Shown piece by piece: positions 38,161 to 51,399 of a stretch of DNA of 64,000 nt (positions are counted from its first letter, which is position 1; each line of letters opens with the position of its first letter). Origin of the DNA: Cryptomeria japonica (lineage: Eukaryota; Streptophyta; Pinopsida; Cupressales; Cupressaceae); contig NC_081413.1 of NCBI RefSeq assembly GCF_030272615.1, positions 444,935,038 to 444,999,037 on the forward strand, given 5' to 3'. Position numbers and translations under genes: made by a program. The notes beneath the pieces are model-generated. The model did no database searches and was not told the DNA's origin. It saw nothing but the letters and a program-made list of their open reading frames with translations.

Positions 38161-39782
38161 TTTTGATTTTAAACCCTAGGTTCCGTTATAAACCTAGAAC
38201 GCTCTTACCCGAAGCCCAACTAGACAACCCTGCCCCATGAGAGATCTCATTCGGCACGGAACCCCATGGCAGAACATTACCTAGCAAAGTTGACTGCAAA
38301 ACATCTTTCCAAGAGATACACATATCTCTCTGACCATTCATATTCCCTATTCCCGCTGAACCCTAAAAATATTTCGAAGCCGACCAAAATCTCCCTCTGT
38401 CTGTACTTCTCACCCTCCAATGTAGCTGAGACCAAATTTGAGGAGCCCTATCAACCCATGCTCCTCTATGGAAAATTCATTGTGGCACATGTCCAATGTC
38501 CTTCACACATAAAACAGGTGGCAGAGGCAGCTCATCCAATGCAACATCCGCCCATCGCCTGACAACTCACTCGTCGCCCATCTATTACTCTTGCTAACAA
38601 TTTATTTAATTCATTAATATTATTTAGCCTATGCATTTAATATTTAATGGAATTTATATTTATTTTATTTTATTTAATGGGTTTTATTATTTATATTTAT
38701 TTATAATTATTTGTTATGGATAGGTAATGAATTGTGTTTTGGGAATTATTATCTATTGGTTGGATAAATAATAATATCCATGTGTTTATTGGGGATTATG
38801 ATTTTACTTTTTATTTATTTGTTTTTCTACCTCTTTGGTTAATTAATACAATCTGCCTACCCTTTTATTTGATTGGTTGGAGGGGGAGGTACGTAAATAA
38901 AAATATATTTATTAAATACCTTCCTCAAACTTTGGAAAGGTAGGTATAATATGTGATATAATGAAATATTTTGATTGGTGGATATTTTATATAGCTTGGG
39001 TTTTGATTTTTGAATATATTTAGACTCTTGTGCATTCATGGGGGTTGGAATTTTTTAGGAGTTTTTGAAGGAGTTTGCTTAGAGACATTGGTTTTTGGAT
39101 TTGGATGTGAATTGCTTGAGGATTCTCTACACTCATCTTTTGAATTGAAAAGATTGTCTACAAGTGTCTTTAGGAAAGATTGTTTGGGGGAAACAGGAAT
39201 TTGATTTTAGTGATTATTCATTTATTCGATTGAAGGAAATATTTGGGAAAGCTTGCAATTAGTTTTGTATCTCAGATTTCCTTTATAGTGGTTGTAAAAG
39301 GGGGTTTTTGAATGTGTTCCTGTGGATTTTAGATCTCTACAATTGTTTATTCATGTATTTATTATGTTGTGGTAGCTTGTTTTGTCCTTGAAACCCTTTT
39401 TCAAGTCCCCTTAGTGATTGAAGGTCCTTTCCATGGTCTGCACTTGTCCACTTATCTTTGTGACACCTATTTGTGCTTGTGTTTGTCGATTGAGATTATT
39501 TTCTTGGTTTATTGACCATATTAGGCTTGTACCAATCTTGTTCTACATTTGTATGGATCTCTTGTGTGTTCTAGGTCAGTTTCAAGCCTTATTTATACTT
39601 CTGCCCGAATCTAGGCATGATATATTTCATCTTACTTCTGCATTCTTGAAAGTTGCATCTCTGAATAAAAATGCTAAAATAGGAAACACTGGTGATAAAC
39701 TAGGAGACAATAGCACCGAAATAGTGTCAGTACATTTCTAGGGTTGATTTTTTATGTCTAGGTTGACTTTTCCAGTTTGTTT

Positions 39783-41008
39783 TGTTAGATAGTTCAAATA
39801 ACCAAAATAAAACTAAGAGCGGTGGGGGGGGGATGAATCAGTTGTCATAGATTACTAGAACATTTAGAATTTATAACTTTAATACCAAAACCCAAAACAT
39901 TAGTACCAAAATGCTTAAACCAAATAACGGAATAGCAGTTAAACCAATTAAGCATAAATAATAATTAGAGAATAAATACCATCCACATGACACAAAGATT
40001 TATACGTAGAAAACCCGATAAAGGGAAAAACAACGGTGGGAAGCTTACCCGCAGTCAGATAATACTTTTTTAGTAACTATGTGAATCACAATTGAGGGGC
40101 CTGCACTTGTAGGAAGGACAACAACCTAGAGCGTATTGCTCACCACAAAAGGAGTTTCATTGACTACATAGAAATCCAGACTACAATCCGGAAGAATGAA
40201 TGAGCTGCAAAGATGGCATCTCCTATGCCTCAATACAGTTTCATTTAACCTCAATCTTGGAGGACCAAATCCTCTTACCTAATCCTAACTCGATCTCCAA
40301 TGATCGACCAATCCTCTTCCTGAATGATATTACATTACTTGCACATTACATATCCATATCCCATACCATGACCATGATCTAGAATGATATATTACATAAT
40401 ATATATACAAACCCTCGACCATAAACAATTAGGTCAGCCACCAGACAATAAAACAATTACATAATTATAAAACATGTTGGGCTTAGACCAAAAGAACAAT
40501 CTCCAACCCATAAGATATCCCAGAAACACATCGAGAGGTCCAATCCACATGTTACATTAATTCAGTCCATAACCTAGATCAACCGAGACCCAATATAGGT
40601 CCACACGCTATAGAAATGATCCCAATCTGCCAAGTCTCGAACATGATCACCATCAGCATCCTGAATCTCCACTAGAAGTTGCACCAACACCACTTATGCA
40701 TATCATCAAAGATCTTCATCAAAGATCTGTTGGTGAAACCCTCACCGGAACCACAAAGCAACCTTCCAGGCAAACAGGATAGCATTTGATCACCAAACCA
40801 AAACCAACTGACTGAATATCAACATGAGTAAGCCAATTCTATAACTAAATCATACCAGAGCATATCGAATCATGTTAGATCCAAACCAACCAGAAACCAT
40901 ACAACCTACTAGGACCAGAAGGGTGCCGGTAAAGATTCCAAAACAACTAGTGTTGACATCAATGACAAAACATCATTGCAACACATAATCAATTCCTCCA
41001 AATGGTCA
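39783..41008 (-). repeat. 3' LTR of the nested copia element
   Basis: 1226 bp, paired with 45634-46838. It shares a block (GCACTTGTAGGAAGG ... CATTGACTACA) with the unrelated-looking LTR at 58307. Confidence 0.88.
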
Positions 41009-41352
41009 ACAATCTCCCCCAATGGAAGACAGCCAACAATCTCCCACCCAAAGATATAGCAATGAAGTTCTGAAACAAATACTAGACTCCCCTATGAATG
41101 ATATCTTTATAAAGCTCTGTATTACACATATATCTCTCCCCCTTAATTTTACAACTCTTTAAGTTTTTTCAAATCAATATCTCTCCTCCTTTGACATCAA
41201 TGCTACAAATCTGACAAAAATATCAAAGCAAAAACATAAACCATTGAATCATGGGGCTAAATACTCCTCCTAAGTAGTAGCATCCTCGCATTAGTGTTGG
41301 AATGAATAATATCTCTGATAATGCATAACAGACTAATACCAAAAAGCATCAA

Positions 41353-44300
41353 TCAGTTCTTTATCAGAGGGGCAGAAACCCCTAACCTATCTCTCAGGTA
41401 CTCAAATGATTCTGTAGGAAAAGGTTTAGTGAAAATATCTGCAATCTGCTCTTTAGTGTTCACATAAACTAGTCTCACTTCATTTTCTTCCACCTTCTCC
41501 TTCAAAAATTTATACTTGACAGATATGTGCTTATTCTTAGAATGAAATACTAGATTCTTTGATATGTCAATAATATCAGAGTTATCATAGTGAATAACTA
41601 CCAGTCCAGTGAAATGCACTTGGATATCCTTCAATATTTGCTTCATCCATAGAACCTGTGTACAGTTAGTAGCAACATCAACATACTCAGGTTTAGCATT
41701 AGATAAAGAAGTACATGATTATTTCTTGTTGATGCATGAAACCAATTTCTTTCCAAGAAAGAAAGCTCCATCGGAAGTACTTTTTTGGTCATCAACATCT
41801 CCAACCCAATCAACATCTGTATATGCACATAAAGTAAAGTCATCATCCTTAGGGTACCACAAACCATATTCAGATGTACCTTGCAAGTATCTAAAAATTA
41901 TTTTCATCGCACTCTCATGATTTTCTCTAGGATCACTCTGATATCTAGATGCAATACAAACAACATTCATTATGTCAGGCCTAGTCTAGGTCAAATAAAG
42001 CAGACCTCTAATCATAGATTTGTGTCTTGTAAGGATTTACCGGTGTAGAAACATCTTTCCTTGTCAATTTCTCACTTGTAACCATAGGAGTACTTACCGA
42101 TTTAGAGTATCCCATAGAAAATTTCTTCAACAATTCCCTAGCATACTTAGTTTGACAGATGAAAATACCTTTATCAGTCTAAGTAATTTTCAAACCTAAG
42201 AAAATTTCATTTCCCCAATCATAGACATTTCAAATTCTTTCTCCATATTCTTAAAAAATTCCATGCACAACTTATCTTCACCTCCAAAAATGATGTCATC
42301 AACAAATACTTCAATAATCACTATATCAGCATCAGTAAACTTATAATATAAATTACTGTTAGCATTACCCTTAGTAAAACCAAGCTTCAAAAGATATTTA
42401 TCCAACCTTGCATACCAAGCTCTAGGTGCCTATTTCAATCCATATAAAGCTTTCCTTAACCTACAAACCATGTTTTTATCTTCTAAACGTGAACAACCAT
42501 CAGGCTCCTCAATATAAGATTCCTCATCAAGATCCCCATTCAAAAATGCACACTTAACATCAATCTGATAAACCTTGTAGTTTTTATTGGCAGCATAGGC
42601 AAGAAATAATCCCATAGCTTCAATCCTAGCTATAGGTACAAAAGTATCTTCATAATCAATTCCTTCCTTTTGAGAGTATCCTTTACAAACCAATATAGCC
42701 TTATTCCTTACAAGTTGACAATCTTTATTCAATTTATTCCTATAAACCCATTTAGTTCCAATAACATTCTTATTTTTAGGCTAGGGAATTAAAGTATGTG
42801 TTATTCTTCTCAATCTGATCTAATTCTTCTTCCATAGCTTTCACCCAACATTCATCTTTACATGCTTCAATTACTGATACCAATTCAACTTGAGAAATTA
42901 AAAATTCCTCATTAGTTTCTAGTCTTCTTCTTTTCATCAGTGAATTGTTCTTATCTCCAATGATATGATCTTCTGAATGATTCAATCTCACATACCTAGG
43001 AGTCTTCTGACTCTCTGTTCCTCTTCCCGGTTCTTCAGTTACTGTTGAATTTTCTTATACTGTCGGAGCAATTGGTTCAATATTTTGTTCCAGTAAAGGT
43101 GCTACCGGTTCAGATATAATCATTTCCACCACTGGTTCTTCCTCATAAACTCTTATTTGACCTCTTTTCAACTCATCCATCTTGACATTAGCACTCTCCA
43201 CAATTCTCTATAATCTCTTATTATAACATCTATATTCTTTTCTTTCATTATAATAACCAAAAAATATGCCTTCATCACATCTAGGATCAAATTTGCCAAT
43301 GATAAAATCTCTCTTGATATAACATTTACTACCAAAGATTTTGAAATACTTAACTATAGGTGTATTGCCAAACCATAATTCATAAGGTGTCTTACCGGTT
43401 TCTCCTTTGATATGCACTATGTTGAATGTATAAACCACTGTGCTCACTGCCTCTCTCCAGTATATATGAGATAGACTAGCTTCCATCATAATTTTTCAAG
43501 CAGCATCCAAGATAGTTATCTTCTTCCTTTTCACAACTCCATTCTGCTGAGGTGTCCGGGGAGCAAAAAATTGTCTCCTTATACCATGCTTCTAACAAAA
43601 GTTATTAAATTCACTAGATGTGAATTCTCCACCATGATCTGACCTCAAACACTTAGTCTTCAATCCTGTCTTAGTTTCCACTTGATCCTTATAGATTTTA
43701 AACTTTTCAAAAGCCTTAGATTTCTCCCTTAGAAAAGTAACCCACATCATTCTAGAATAATCATCAATGATTAGCATAAAATATCTATCACCTTGAAAAA
43801 TTTTAACTTTAGTAGGGCCACACAAATCAATATGAATAAGATCAAGAACATCATTAGATTTATCTTGTATACTCGTAAAAGAGGTTCTAACCTGTTTACC
43901 CATTTGGTATTCTTTACATACTAGATTATAGGGCTTCATCATCTTAGGTATATCTCTAACTGCCTTAGTTGAACTGATCCTTACAATGCAATCAAAATTC
44001 ACATGACACAGCCTTTTATGCCATAGCCAACTCTCATCAATTTTTACATTCAAACATGTCTTCTCACTAGAATTCAAATGAAATATATTACCTTTTGTCT
44101 ATGCACCGGTTGCAATCTCCAAACCAAATTTGTTAATGATTTTGCATTTCCCATCCTTGAATTGTAATTGAAATCACTTATCCACCAATTGTCTTACACT
44201 CAAAAGATTATTCCTCAAACGTTCAACAAAATAAAAATTATTAGTATTGTGCTTACCATCTGATGATATAGTTCCTTTTCCTTTGATCATACATACTTTG

Positions 44301-45575
44301 TCATCCCAAATATAACTAGATCACCATCAAATTCTTGCAAAGATAGAAACTTTCTTTTATCTCCAGTCATATGATGTGAACATCCACTACCATTTATCCA
44401 TTCATCCTTGTCTTCAATTTTAGCATAAAGTGCCTTCTCTTCAAGTACATTCTCTTCTAGTGCTGGAACATCTTCTTTGATAGCCAATAACACCCATTCC
44501 TTTCTATTGCCAAAACCACTAGAAGAGTCTTCTATCGGTTCATCATCAGAGTCAGTCACACCTTCCTCGTCCGCTATGTAGCATGATTTTTCTTTGTTTT
44601 TCCTATACTTATACTTGTTTAGATGTCTAGGGTTAGACTTCAAAGATCTTCTAACTCTTTCCTCAAATCTTGAATTCCTTTTAGGACATCTAGATGCAAA
44701 CTAACCAATCTTATTACATGCAAAATATTTAAATGGTGCTTTTCCTTCATACTTACTTCCTACTTATCATTTAGCTACTTCTCTAGAAAATAGTGCTTCA
44801 AGTTGCTCAAACTCATCATCTTCTCTTTTCATATCATCCAATTCCTTTGCATATAAAGATTTTGAATCTTGCTTACCGATTGATGATGTAGATGCATGAA
44901 AAGAAGGTTTAGACTTCATAGCTCCAGGAGGTCCAAATTATTCAAGCTCGAAAGAAGATAATTTCCCAACCAAGGTATCTCTATTGACATAAGTATTAGC
45001 CATTTTTCTTAATTCACTAATAGCAGTAGCCTTCATCTTGTAATTCGGTGGTAGGGCTCTCAGAACTTTAGAAATAATTTCATCTTCACTCAGAGTTCCA
45101 CCACAACATTGAATTCCCATAAAAATCTCATTTACCCTTTCCATGACTACAATATTCTTTTCATCCTCTTCCATCTTTAGGTTTTCATATCTCACTCGGC
45201 TACCATAAAGTTTAGCAATCTTCATAGTAGGGTCACCTTCACTAAGAGCCTCCACCTTATCCCATATAGCCTCTCCAGATGATTTTTCAATTAATCCCAT
45301 TATTTGTTTGTAGAAAGTGCACACAAGAGGGCTTCTCTTTCTCTACAATCATTCTCAAGCTCCTTATCCAAGTTTGCTAGAGGAGGTTTGCTAGATGTTG
45401 GATTATTAGCTTTAACACCATTCTGTGTGATCTCCCAAATCTCCTTCTCGAGACATTTTAGATGAGTCTCCATGCGAATATTCCATATTGTATAATTTTT
45501 TCCATCAAGCCTGGGAATATCTCTCTGAAAGATAGCTCCAGATGAACTAGATAAGCTTGAATAGTTAGTTTCCAT
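41353..45575 (-). pseudogene. Copia gag-pol, fragmented
   Basis: Read on minus. Gag starts METNYSSLSSSSG (45575) with RLDGKNYTIWNIRM. The protease region (44.4 kb) reads GSGCSHHMTG, where the catalytic Asp expected before SG is Gly. Integrase (43.2-44.1 kb) has IDDYSR and RSDHGGEF, but its CxxC zinc motif reads CKEY. RT pieces (42.2-42.7 kb) include KGYSQKEGIDYEDTF and FVDDIIFGG. RNase H (41.35-41.97 kb) includes TDVDWVGDVDD and EQIADIFTKPFP. Reading frame changes at about 45.31, 44.2 and 42.75 kb, and several in-frame stops leave no long ORF. The FVDD and MSMIGE motifs are common in plant copia elements with long LTRs; I do not assign a lineage. Confidence 0.9.
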
Positions 45576-45619
45576 AGGATCTTCCTCAAGTAGTTAAGAT
45601 TTCTTCGGAAAGGACCAAA

Positions 45620-45631
45620 GCTCTTATACCA
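45620..45631 (-). other. Primer binding site of the nested copia element
   Basis: TGGTATAAGAGC on the minus strand, one base from TGGTATCAGAGC. Confidence 0.8.
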
Positions 45632-45633
45632 AT

Positions 45634-46838
45634 TGTTAGACAATTTAAATAATCGGAAGACAACTGAGAGGGGAGGTGAATCAGTTGTCACATATTACAA
45701 GAACATTTAGAAATTAAAACTTTAATACCAGAACCCAAAACATTAATACAAGAATGCTTAAACCAAATACCAGAATAGAAGTTAAACCAATTAAGCATAA
45801 ATAATAAACAGATAATAAATACCATCCACATGACACCAAGATTTATACGTGGAAAACCCGGTAAAGAGAAAAATCATAGTGGGAAGCCTACCCATGACCA
45901 GATAATACTTTTGTAATAAGTATGTGAATAATAATTGAGGGGCCTACACTTGTAGGAAGGCCAACAACCTAGAGCACATTTCTAATCACAAAAGGAGTCT
46001 CACTGACTACATAGAAATCTAGACTACAATCCAAAAGAATGAATGAACTACAAAGATAACATCTCCTATGCCTGAATACAGTTTCGGTTAAGCTCAATAC
46101 CGGAGGACCAAATCCTCTTACATAAACCCAACTCGATCTCCAATGATCAACCACATCCTCTGCCTGAATGATATTACATTATTCACACATTACATATTCA
46201 TATCCCATACCGTGACCATGATCTACAATAAGATCTTACATAATATATATACAAACCCTCGACCATAAATAAATAGGTCGGCCACTAGACAATAAAACCA
46301 TTACATAATTACAAAGCATGTTGACCTTAGACCAAACAAACAATATCCAACCCATAAGACATCCCAAAAAACATCGAAAGGTCCAATCCACATGTTACAT
46401 TAATTCGATCCATAACCTAGATCAATCGGGACCTAATATAGGTCCACACGCTAAAGCAATGATCCCAACCACCAAGTCTTGAACATGATCACCATCAACA
46501 TCCTGAATCTCCACCAAAAGGTGCACCAAAACCACTTATGCATATCATCAAATATCTTCATCAAATCTCTATCGGTGAAACCCTCACCAGAACCACAAAC
46601 CAAGCTTCCAAGCAAACAGGATAGAATCCGATCACTAGACCAAAACCAACTACTGAATATGAACGTGAGTAAGCCATTTCCATAACCAAATCATATAGAG
46701 CTTGCCAGATCCAAACCATCCAGAAACCATACAACCTACCAGGACTAGAAGTGTGCCAGTAAAGCATCCAAAATAGCTAGTGTTGACATCAATGACAAAA
46801 CATCAATGAAACATATAATCAATTCCTACAAATGGCCA
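45634..46838 (-). repeat. 5' LTR of the nested copia element
   Basis: 1205 bp, similar to 39783-41008 throughout with frequent single-base differences and small indels. Confidence 0.88.
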
Positions 46839-49055
46839 ATATATTTTTTACTCTAGAGGCTAGGGTTTGTTGTGTTGATGGTTTTTCGGCACTGTCCTAT
46901 TCTTTTTTGATGTGATTTAATCCTTTTTTGTTCTCTAGCAATTATTTTACAATTGTTTGTTGAGGTTTGCAAAGTTGCTCCAGCAAGAGATATGCATTCT
47001 TTGTTGTTGAGGATGTGTTTATCCAGCTCCAGTGAGAGGGTTTGTTGTGCCTCGCTGTTGAGGACTATGTGATATCATTGGATTAATATTATTTCCCTAT
47101 TTATGTGTTCATATCACTTTGAGGCTCTCTTTATTGTTTCATTATGATTCTTTGATCTTACAACATGATTTTTTTTATGGCATTGCATGTATGTGCATAA
47201 GTTATCCTATATGAATTTGTTTTGTATTAGATTTGTAATGGCTTTTAGTTGCTTTGCATGTTAAGCTTCATGTTTATTTTGAGATGTTCATGTTTTCATG
47301 AGTTTTCCCTAATATCTAGGAGAATTCTAGGGGGCACTAGGATTCCAAGCGAGTGGCTGGGGTCTTAAGGATTAGACACCCAGGATATCTGGGGGTTTAG
47401 ACTACCAAGATACCTCTTGGGAATTTTCTTTGTAATCAATGATAACATAATTAAATCTATAAGGGCTAGGTAGCAATATGTTCTCACATTAAAAAGAATG
47501 AACTTGGTTTTGTGGCCTCAAAACACATCCCTAGTATGATTATATGGATCTGGGAGTGGTTGGGAAGACCTTGGTGACCCAGGAAAGCTGAACTCCCTAG
47601 ATATCATCATAGGTTGAGACAACTCAACATGAGTATCACGGATGTTGGGAATAGGTTCCTAGGTTCCCATGATGACTTCATGTGATGAAACTCATATTTC
47701 TACATGTAGGTCCTATATCCTTATGCTTTTCTCGTTATTGCGCATTTGGAGGTCTCTTTTCTTTATGTTGTAGTCATGTGATTTGTTCTTTCTTTCATGA
47801 TGGTGTTATGTGATGTCATGTTGAGTCCTTTGATTGTTAGGTGTTAGCCTAGGTCTAGAGTGTGAGTTGGAACCATATATCATCTCCTAGCACGGGGGGT
47901 GGTTCCTATTTGGTTCCACATTGTCAAGTAGTTTGATTTCTTCTTCCATTGGGATCTTCTTCTTCTTTGTTAGTGTGTGTGGATTGGATTCTTGGATTCT
48001 TCATCATGTGATTATCCTTGGAGCTAATTTCTATATACTTGGATAAGAAGACAATTTATCATGATGCTTTATATTTGTAAACGAGATCATGTATTCCTCT
48101 GCTATGTATTTGTAAAGGAAATGTATACCCTTATATTATGTATCTTCACATGATGTAATTGAAAAGGGATATGATGTAATAATTATGTGAAGTTCATATG
48201 GTATATTCATTGATGTATTAGATACTTCCTTATGTGGTGTTAGCTAATGATTTTATGTGAAAAAAATAGATAGTGTTTTGTACTTGCTTTGTGTTGATAT
48301 TGTATGAAGGAATTGTATTTGTGAGCTTATGGGAAATTAAAGAGAATAGTTATGTTATTCATGTTGCTTTATAGTGAATGTAATATTGGATATTAGGAGT
48401 ATTTGATTTGATGATTTCTAAAATTATCTAAAGAATATGATAAGTGTTTAAATTATGCTACGTGATTGGGTTAAGTCTATGAGTTAATCAAATTGATCTA
48501 GTTGAATGAAAAGTGAATAGATAAGTTGTAAGTTATATTATGATATTCTAAATGGTTATGTAATAAGTTGGTTTTGTGTCAAGTAGTGACGTTGAGATAC
48601 CCTAGGCAATGTATATTCTTGTATGGTTTAGTTATGGATTTGTGTTAATAATTAATTAGATATTCCACTTCTGTAATATGGTTCATGGATATGCCTATAT
48701 TGATTCATATATTTCATGTAAATAATTAATGATGCATACTAGATGTTGGTGTTAGCATTGTAGTGAATATTCATTTAAAAAAAATATTATCTCCTTTGTT
48801 AGTAGATTTTGGTTTATTTCTCTATGGTATTTTGGCAAGCATTACATTTGAACCATATCTCTAAAAGTTTCCAATTCAAATTCAAATGAGAAAAAATCAA
48901 GCATCTTTAAGGTAGTAAAAGACAAGTCAAGTATTCAAATTTGAATCCTTCTAGATGGCATCCATGATCAAGTTCTTATGAAGACATGTTTATAAAGGTG
49001 TAATTCCCTACCAAGAAACCCTAAAGGAAACAACTACAAACACTTGAAAAGAGTG

Positions 49056-49253
49056 TTTCTGGTTTTACTATTGTCTTGTCTTTAGTTCCTGTGTGTTGTA
49101 TCTTTTTGTTGTTGGCTTTTTGTTATCTAACTAGCTATCTTTTCTATGTCTGTTGTCTCTAGCTTTTTCTGTTCTCTCTAATGGCTATGTTTTGATCTAA
49201 TGCTGTAAAGGGTTTTAGGGGCCCTTCAAAACTTGTTTTCCCCTAATAAAAAT
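49056..49253 (+). mobile_element. 5'-truncated LINE tail with intact target duplication
   Basis: A 198-bp T/G-rich piece ending CCCCTAATAAAAAT. The 15-mer CACTTGAAAAGAGTG stands on both sides (49041-49055 and 49254-49268). Short length, 3' A-rich end and long duplication together indicate target-primed insertion of a heavily truncated LINE. Confidence 0.85.
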
Positions 49254-49268
49254 CACTTGAAAAGAGTG

Positions 49269-51399
49269 CAATATATATAGATATATATATATTTAAATAA
49301 TTAGAACACACTAATGTAAATGCTAAACCTTACAATTGAAGTTATACATGCGGAAGACTTTACTCAAACTCCTAAAGGGTTTCCTAATGTGAATTACTTA
49401 ATTAAACTAATGTTTCCTTAAGGTCAATTAATCCATTTAAGATATACATTTAACCATTAAGTACTTAATTATACAAATCAATGATTCTTTATACATTGCA
49501 TGTGATAACAATAACATTATTATGCTTCATTCATATTAACACATTCAATTACAATATATCAATAATTTAATGAAACATAGAATTTCCTAACATCTAACTC
49601 ACATCATAGTACATTTATTTATATTTCAAGGATACTTAATATTACAATAGCACTTTTACATCATCACATATGAATTACATAATGATTACATCAAATTACA
49701 ACTGCCACAAAGGCATACATACAACAAATGATACAACCAACCACATAGGGGCCCAAGAGATACAAAAATGATCCAGGGAAACAAAGAGGTTCCAAATGGT
49801 ACAATGGAATGAAATGAATCTAAGAGAAACATCTAGAGCACCTATGAAGCTGATCCATCGCAAGAAGGCATGAACAAAATACCCAATAGAAAGTGGCACT
49901 ACCACCCGACCATGTGACCCAAAAGGGAACCAGCCTTCTATGCTAGGACATAGTAATAAGGCCCTCAAGAAAGCCACAACAAAGCATCACATGGTCTCAT
50001 ATGTACATCAGGTACTCACACAAGATAAAGCATACAAATATGACTCGTGCTCCAAGAAAAACCAACACATGACTACACACTAGTGAACATAAGGGAAGAG
50101 TGTCATCAAATTGTTGGTATGGGTTATCATGGAAGGCCTCCATAGGCCTTAGCCCCCATCCTGGTTTATCCTAGTATCCTCTCTTGAACCCCTTACCCCC
50201 ATCCATGACTCATGCGGACCCAACAAACCTTTCGTGAAGACAAGGTAGTTGGTTTTCCATTCCAAGCCTTCGCACTGCATCCTGAGTCTGTACTAGCACT
50301 CAACCATGAGCAAGGCATAATTAATGTTGATTAATGTTTGAAACCCAAACCCAATTAATTAATTTAGTTATCACTTATTTAAAACAAATTTCGATGGGTT
50401 ATCCTTCTAACCTATTTGGGCGTGGCCCCCACTCGAAAGCCACTCTTCCTTATGACACTACACAGCCTCCAAAGAACCCCAAGGTAAATCACAAACACCA
50501 ACTAACATAAGGAGTTCAAAAATAAAAACTAAAGAACAACTTGATTAAACAAACCTTCTACCTAGGTTAAACCAAATGGAGGTGTGAAACGAACAACTAG
50601 TCTATCCACAAGACAAGACCAAAACCTAAAATAAAGAAATTACAACCACAACCAAAACTTTACCAAATCCACTTGCACGAGACTTACATACAACAACATG
50701 CCATCATGACATGAAAATGACTCGTACAAATTAGCAACAACAATCTACCAAGCAGAGTAAAAAATCAAACGAATACACTTGCACACTAAACTCATCCTTG
50801 TTAAGGAATCATAATGGTTACTCCAAATATAATTAAAACTAACATTTTCTAATTGCATCTCTTTCAAAAAATAAACTCTTTCATGATAAAAACACCTCAA
50901 CAAGGAATAATGCATAAAGAAAGGGTCTAAGTAAACATACATCCCAAATAGTCTTGAGCAATGCCTAAATTAAAAAAAAAACATATATCCTTAAAAATAA
51001 TAAAAACAACTCGCTGCCTAAATATACCTTCATTTAAAAATAAATATATAATCATTTCAATTTAAGCCAATTTGGTTGTAACAAATACCATTTGAATTCG
51101 AATTTCAAGTTTATGAAAATAATATTTAAAATACATTTGAAAACTAAATTCAATATTTAAATCAAAATAATCCTTTCCAAATTAAAATCATTTCGACTAA
51201 CATAATTGATGATTATTCCTATAGCCTTTATTTTCACAACATCATTTATAGTTATATCCAATCAAATTTAACATTCTCTTCATATTTATAATTTAAAATA
51301 CATAGTATATGTACACACACACACACACATTAAATTCGAAACTGATAATCCCCTTTTTTCTTTTATAACCAAAACACCTCATTCAAATTCAAATTATGA
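49269..51399. other. Intergenic, repeat-like but unassigned
   Basis: No supported gene. 49690-50980 is less AT-rich and reads like the reverse of an LTR-type sequence, but no ends or duplications could be set. A (AC)8 run sits at about 51312-51328. Confidence 0.4.

Larger units (their letters stand above)
30291..38600 (-). mobile_element. L1-type LINE nested in solo LTR B
   Basis: Minus-strand non-LTR element of about 8.3 kb. The poly(A) appears as a T-run at 30291-30296. ORF1-like and ORF2-like regions follow in the expected order. Flanks are AT-rich and similar (TTATTTAATTAATGAATA ending near 30288; TTATTTAATTCATTAATA near 38602-38619), probably a decayed target duplication. The long 3' untranslated region (30300-32165) has only short minus-strand frames. 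Several frameshifts and stops make it inactive. Confidence 0.88.
39783..46838 (-). mobile_element. Ty1/copia element nested in solo LTR B
   Basis: A 7056-bp minus-strand element. LTRs at 39783-41008 and 45634-46838 begin TGTTAGA and end near GG(T/C)CA on plus. GCTCTTATACCA (45620-45631) is the reverse complement of a Met-tRNA-type primer site next to the right LTR. A C-rich polypurine complement follows the left LTR (about 41011-41020). Interior order is gag to RNase H. A matching target duplication was not found (left TGTTT, right ATATA), so one end may have changed. The insertion point is supported by LTR A, where TTTGTTCTAATACTCAGAGG spans the position. Confidence 0.88.
29330..48846 (+). 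mobile_element. Solo LTR B of the giant-LTR family, with two nested elements
   Basis: Starts TGTAGTGCCCCTCCCTG as in LTR A and ends GGCAAGCATTACA. TTTGA flanks both sides (29325-29329, 48847-48851). Own sequence lies in three pieces: 29330-30290, 38601-39782 and 46839-48846, about 4.2 kb in all. The first piece aligns with 16943 onward, the second with about 18130-18480, the third with about 24690-26206. Between them lie a LINE and a copia element, both on the minus strand. As for LTR A, the absence of any internal domains of its own indicates a solo LTR. Confidence 0.88.

Noticed and set aside
38266-38562. Plus-strand 98-codon frame
   Set aside because: Antisense to the 5' region of the LINE; no independent support.
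49696-49977. 93-codon minus-strand frame
   Set aside because: No motif, unclear start, probably inside an old repeat.
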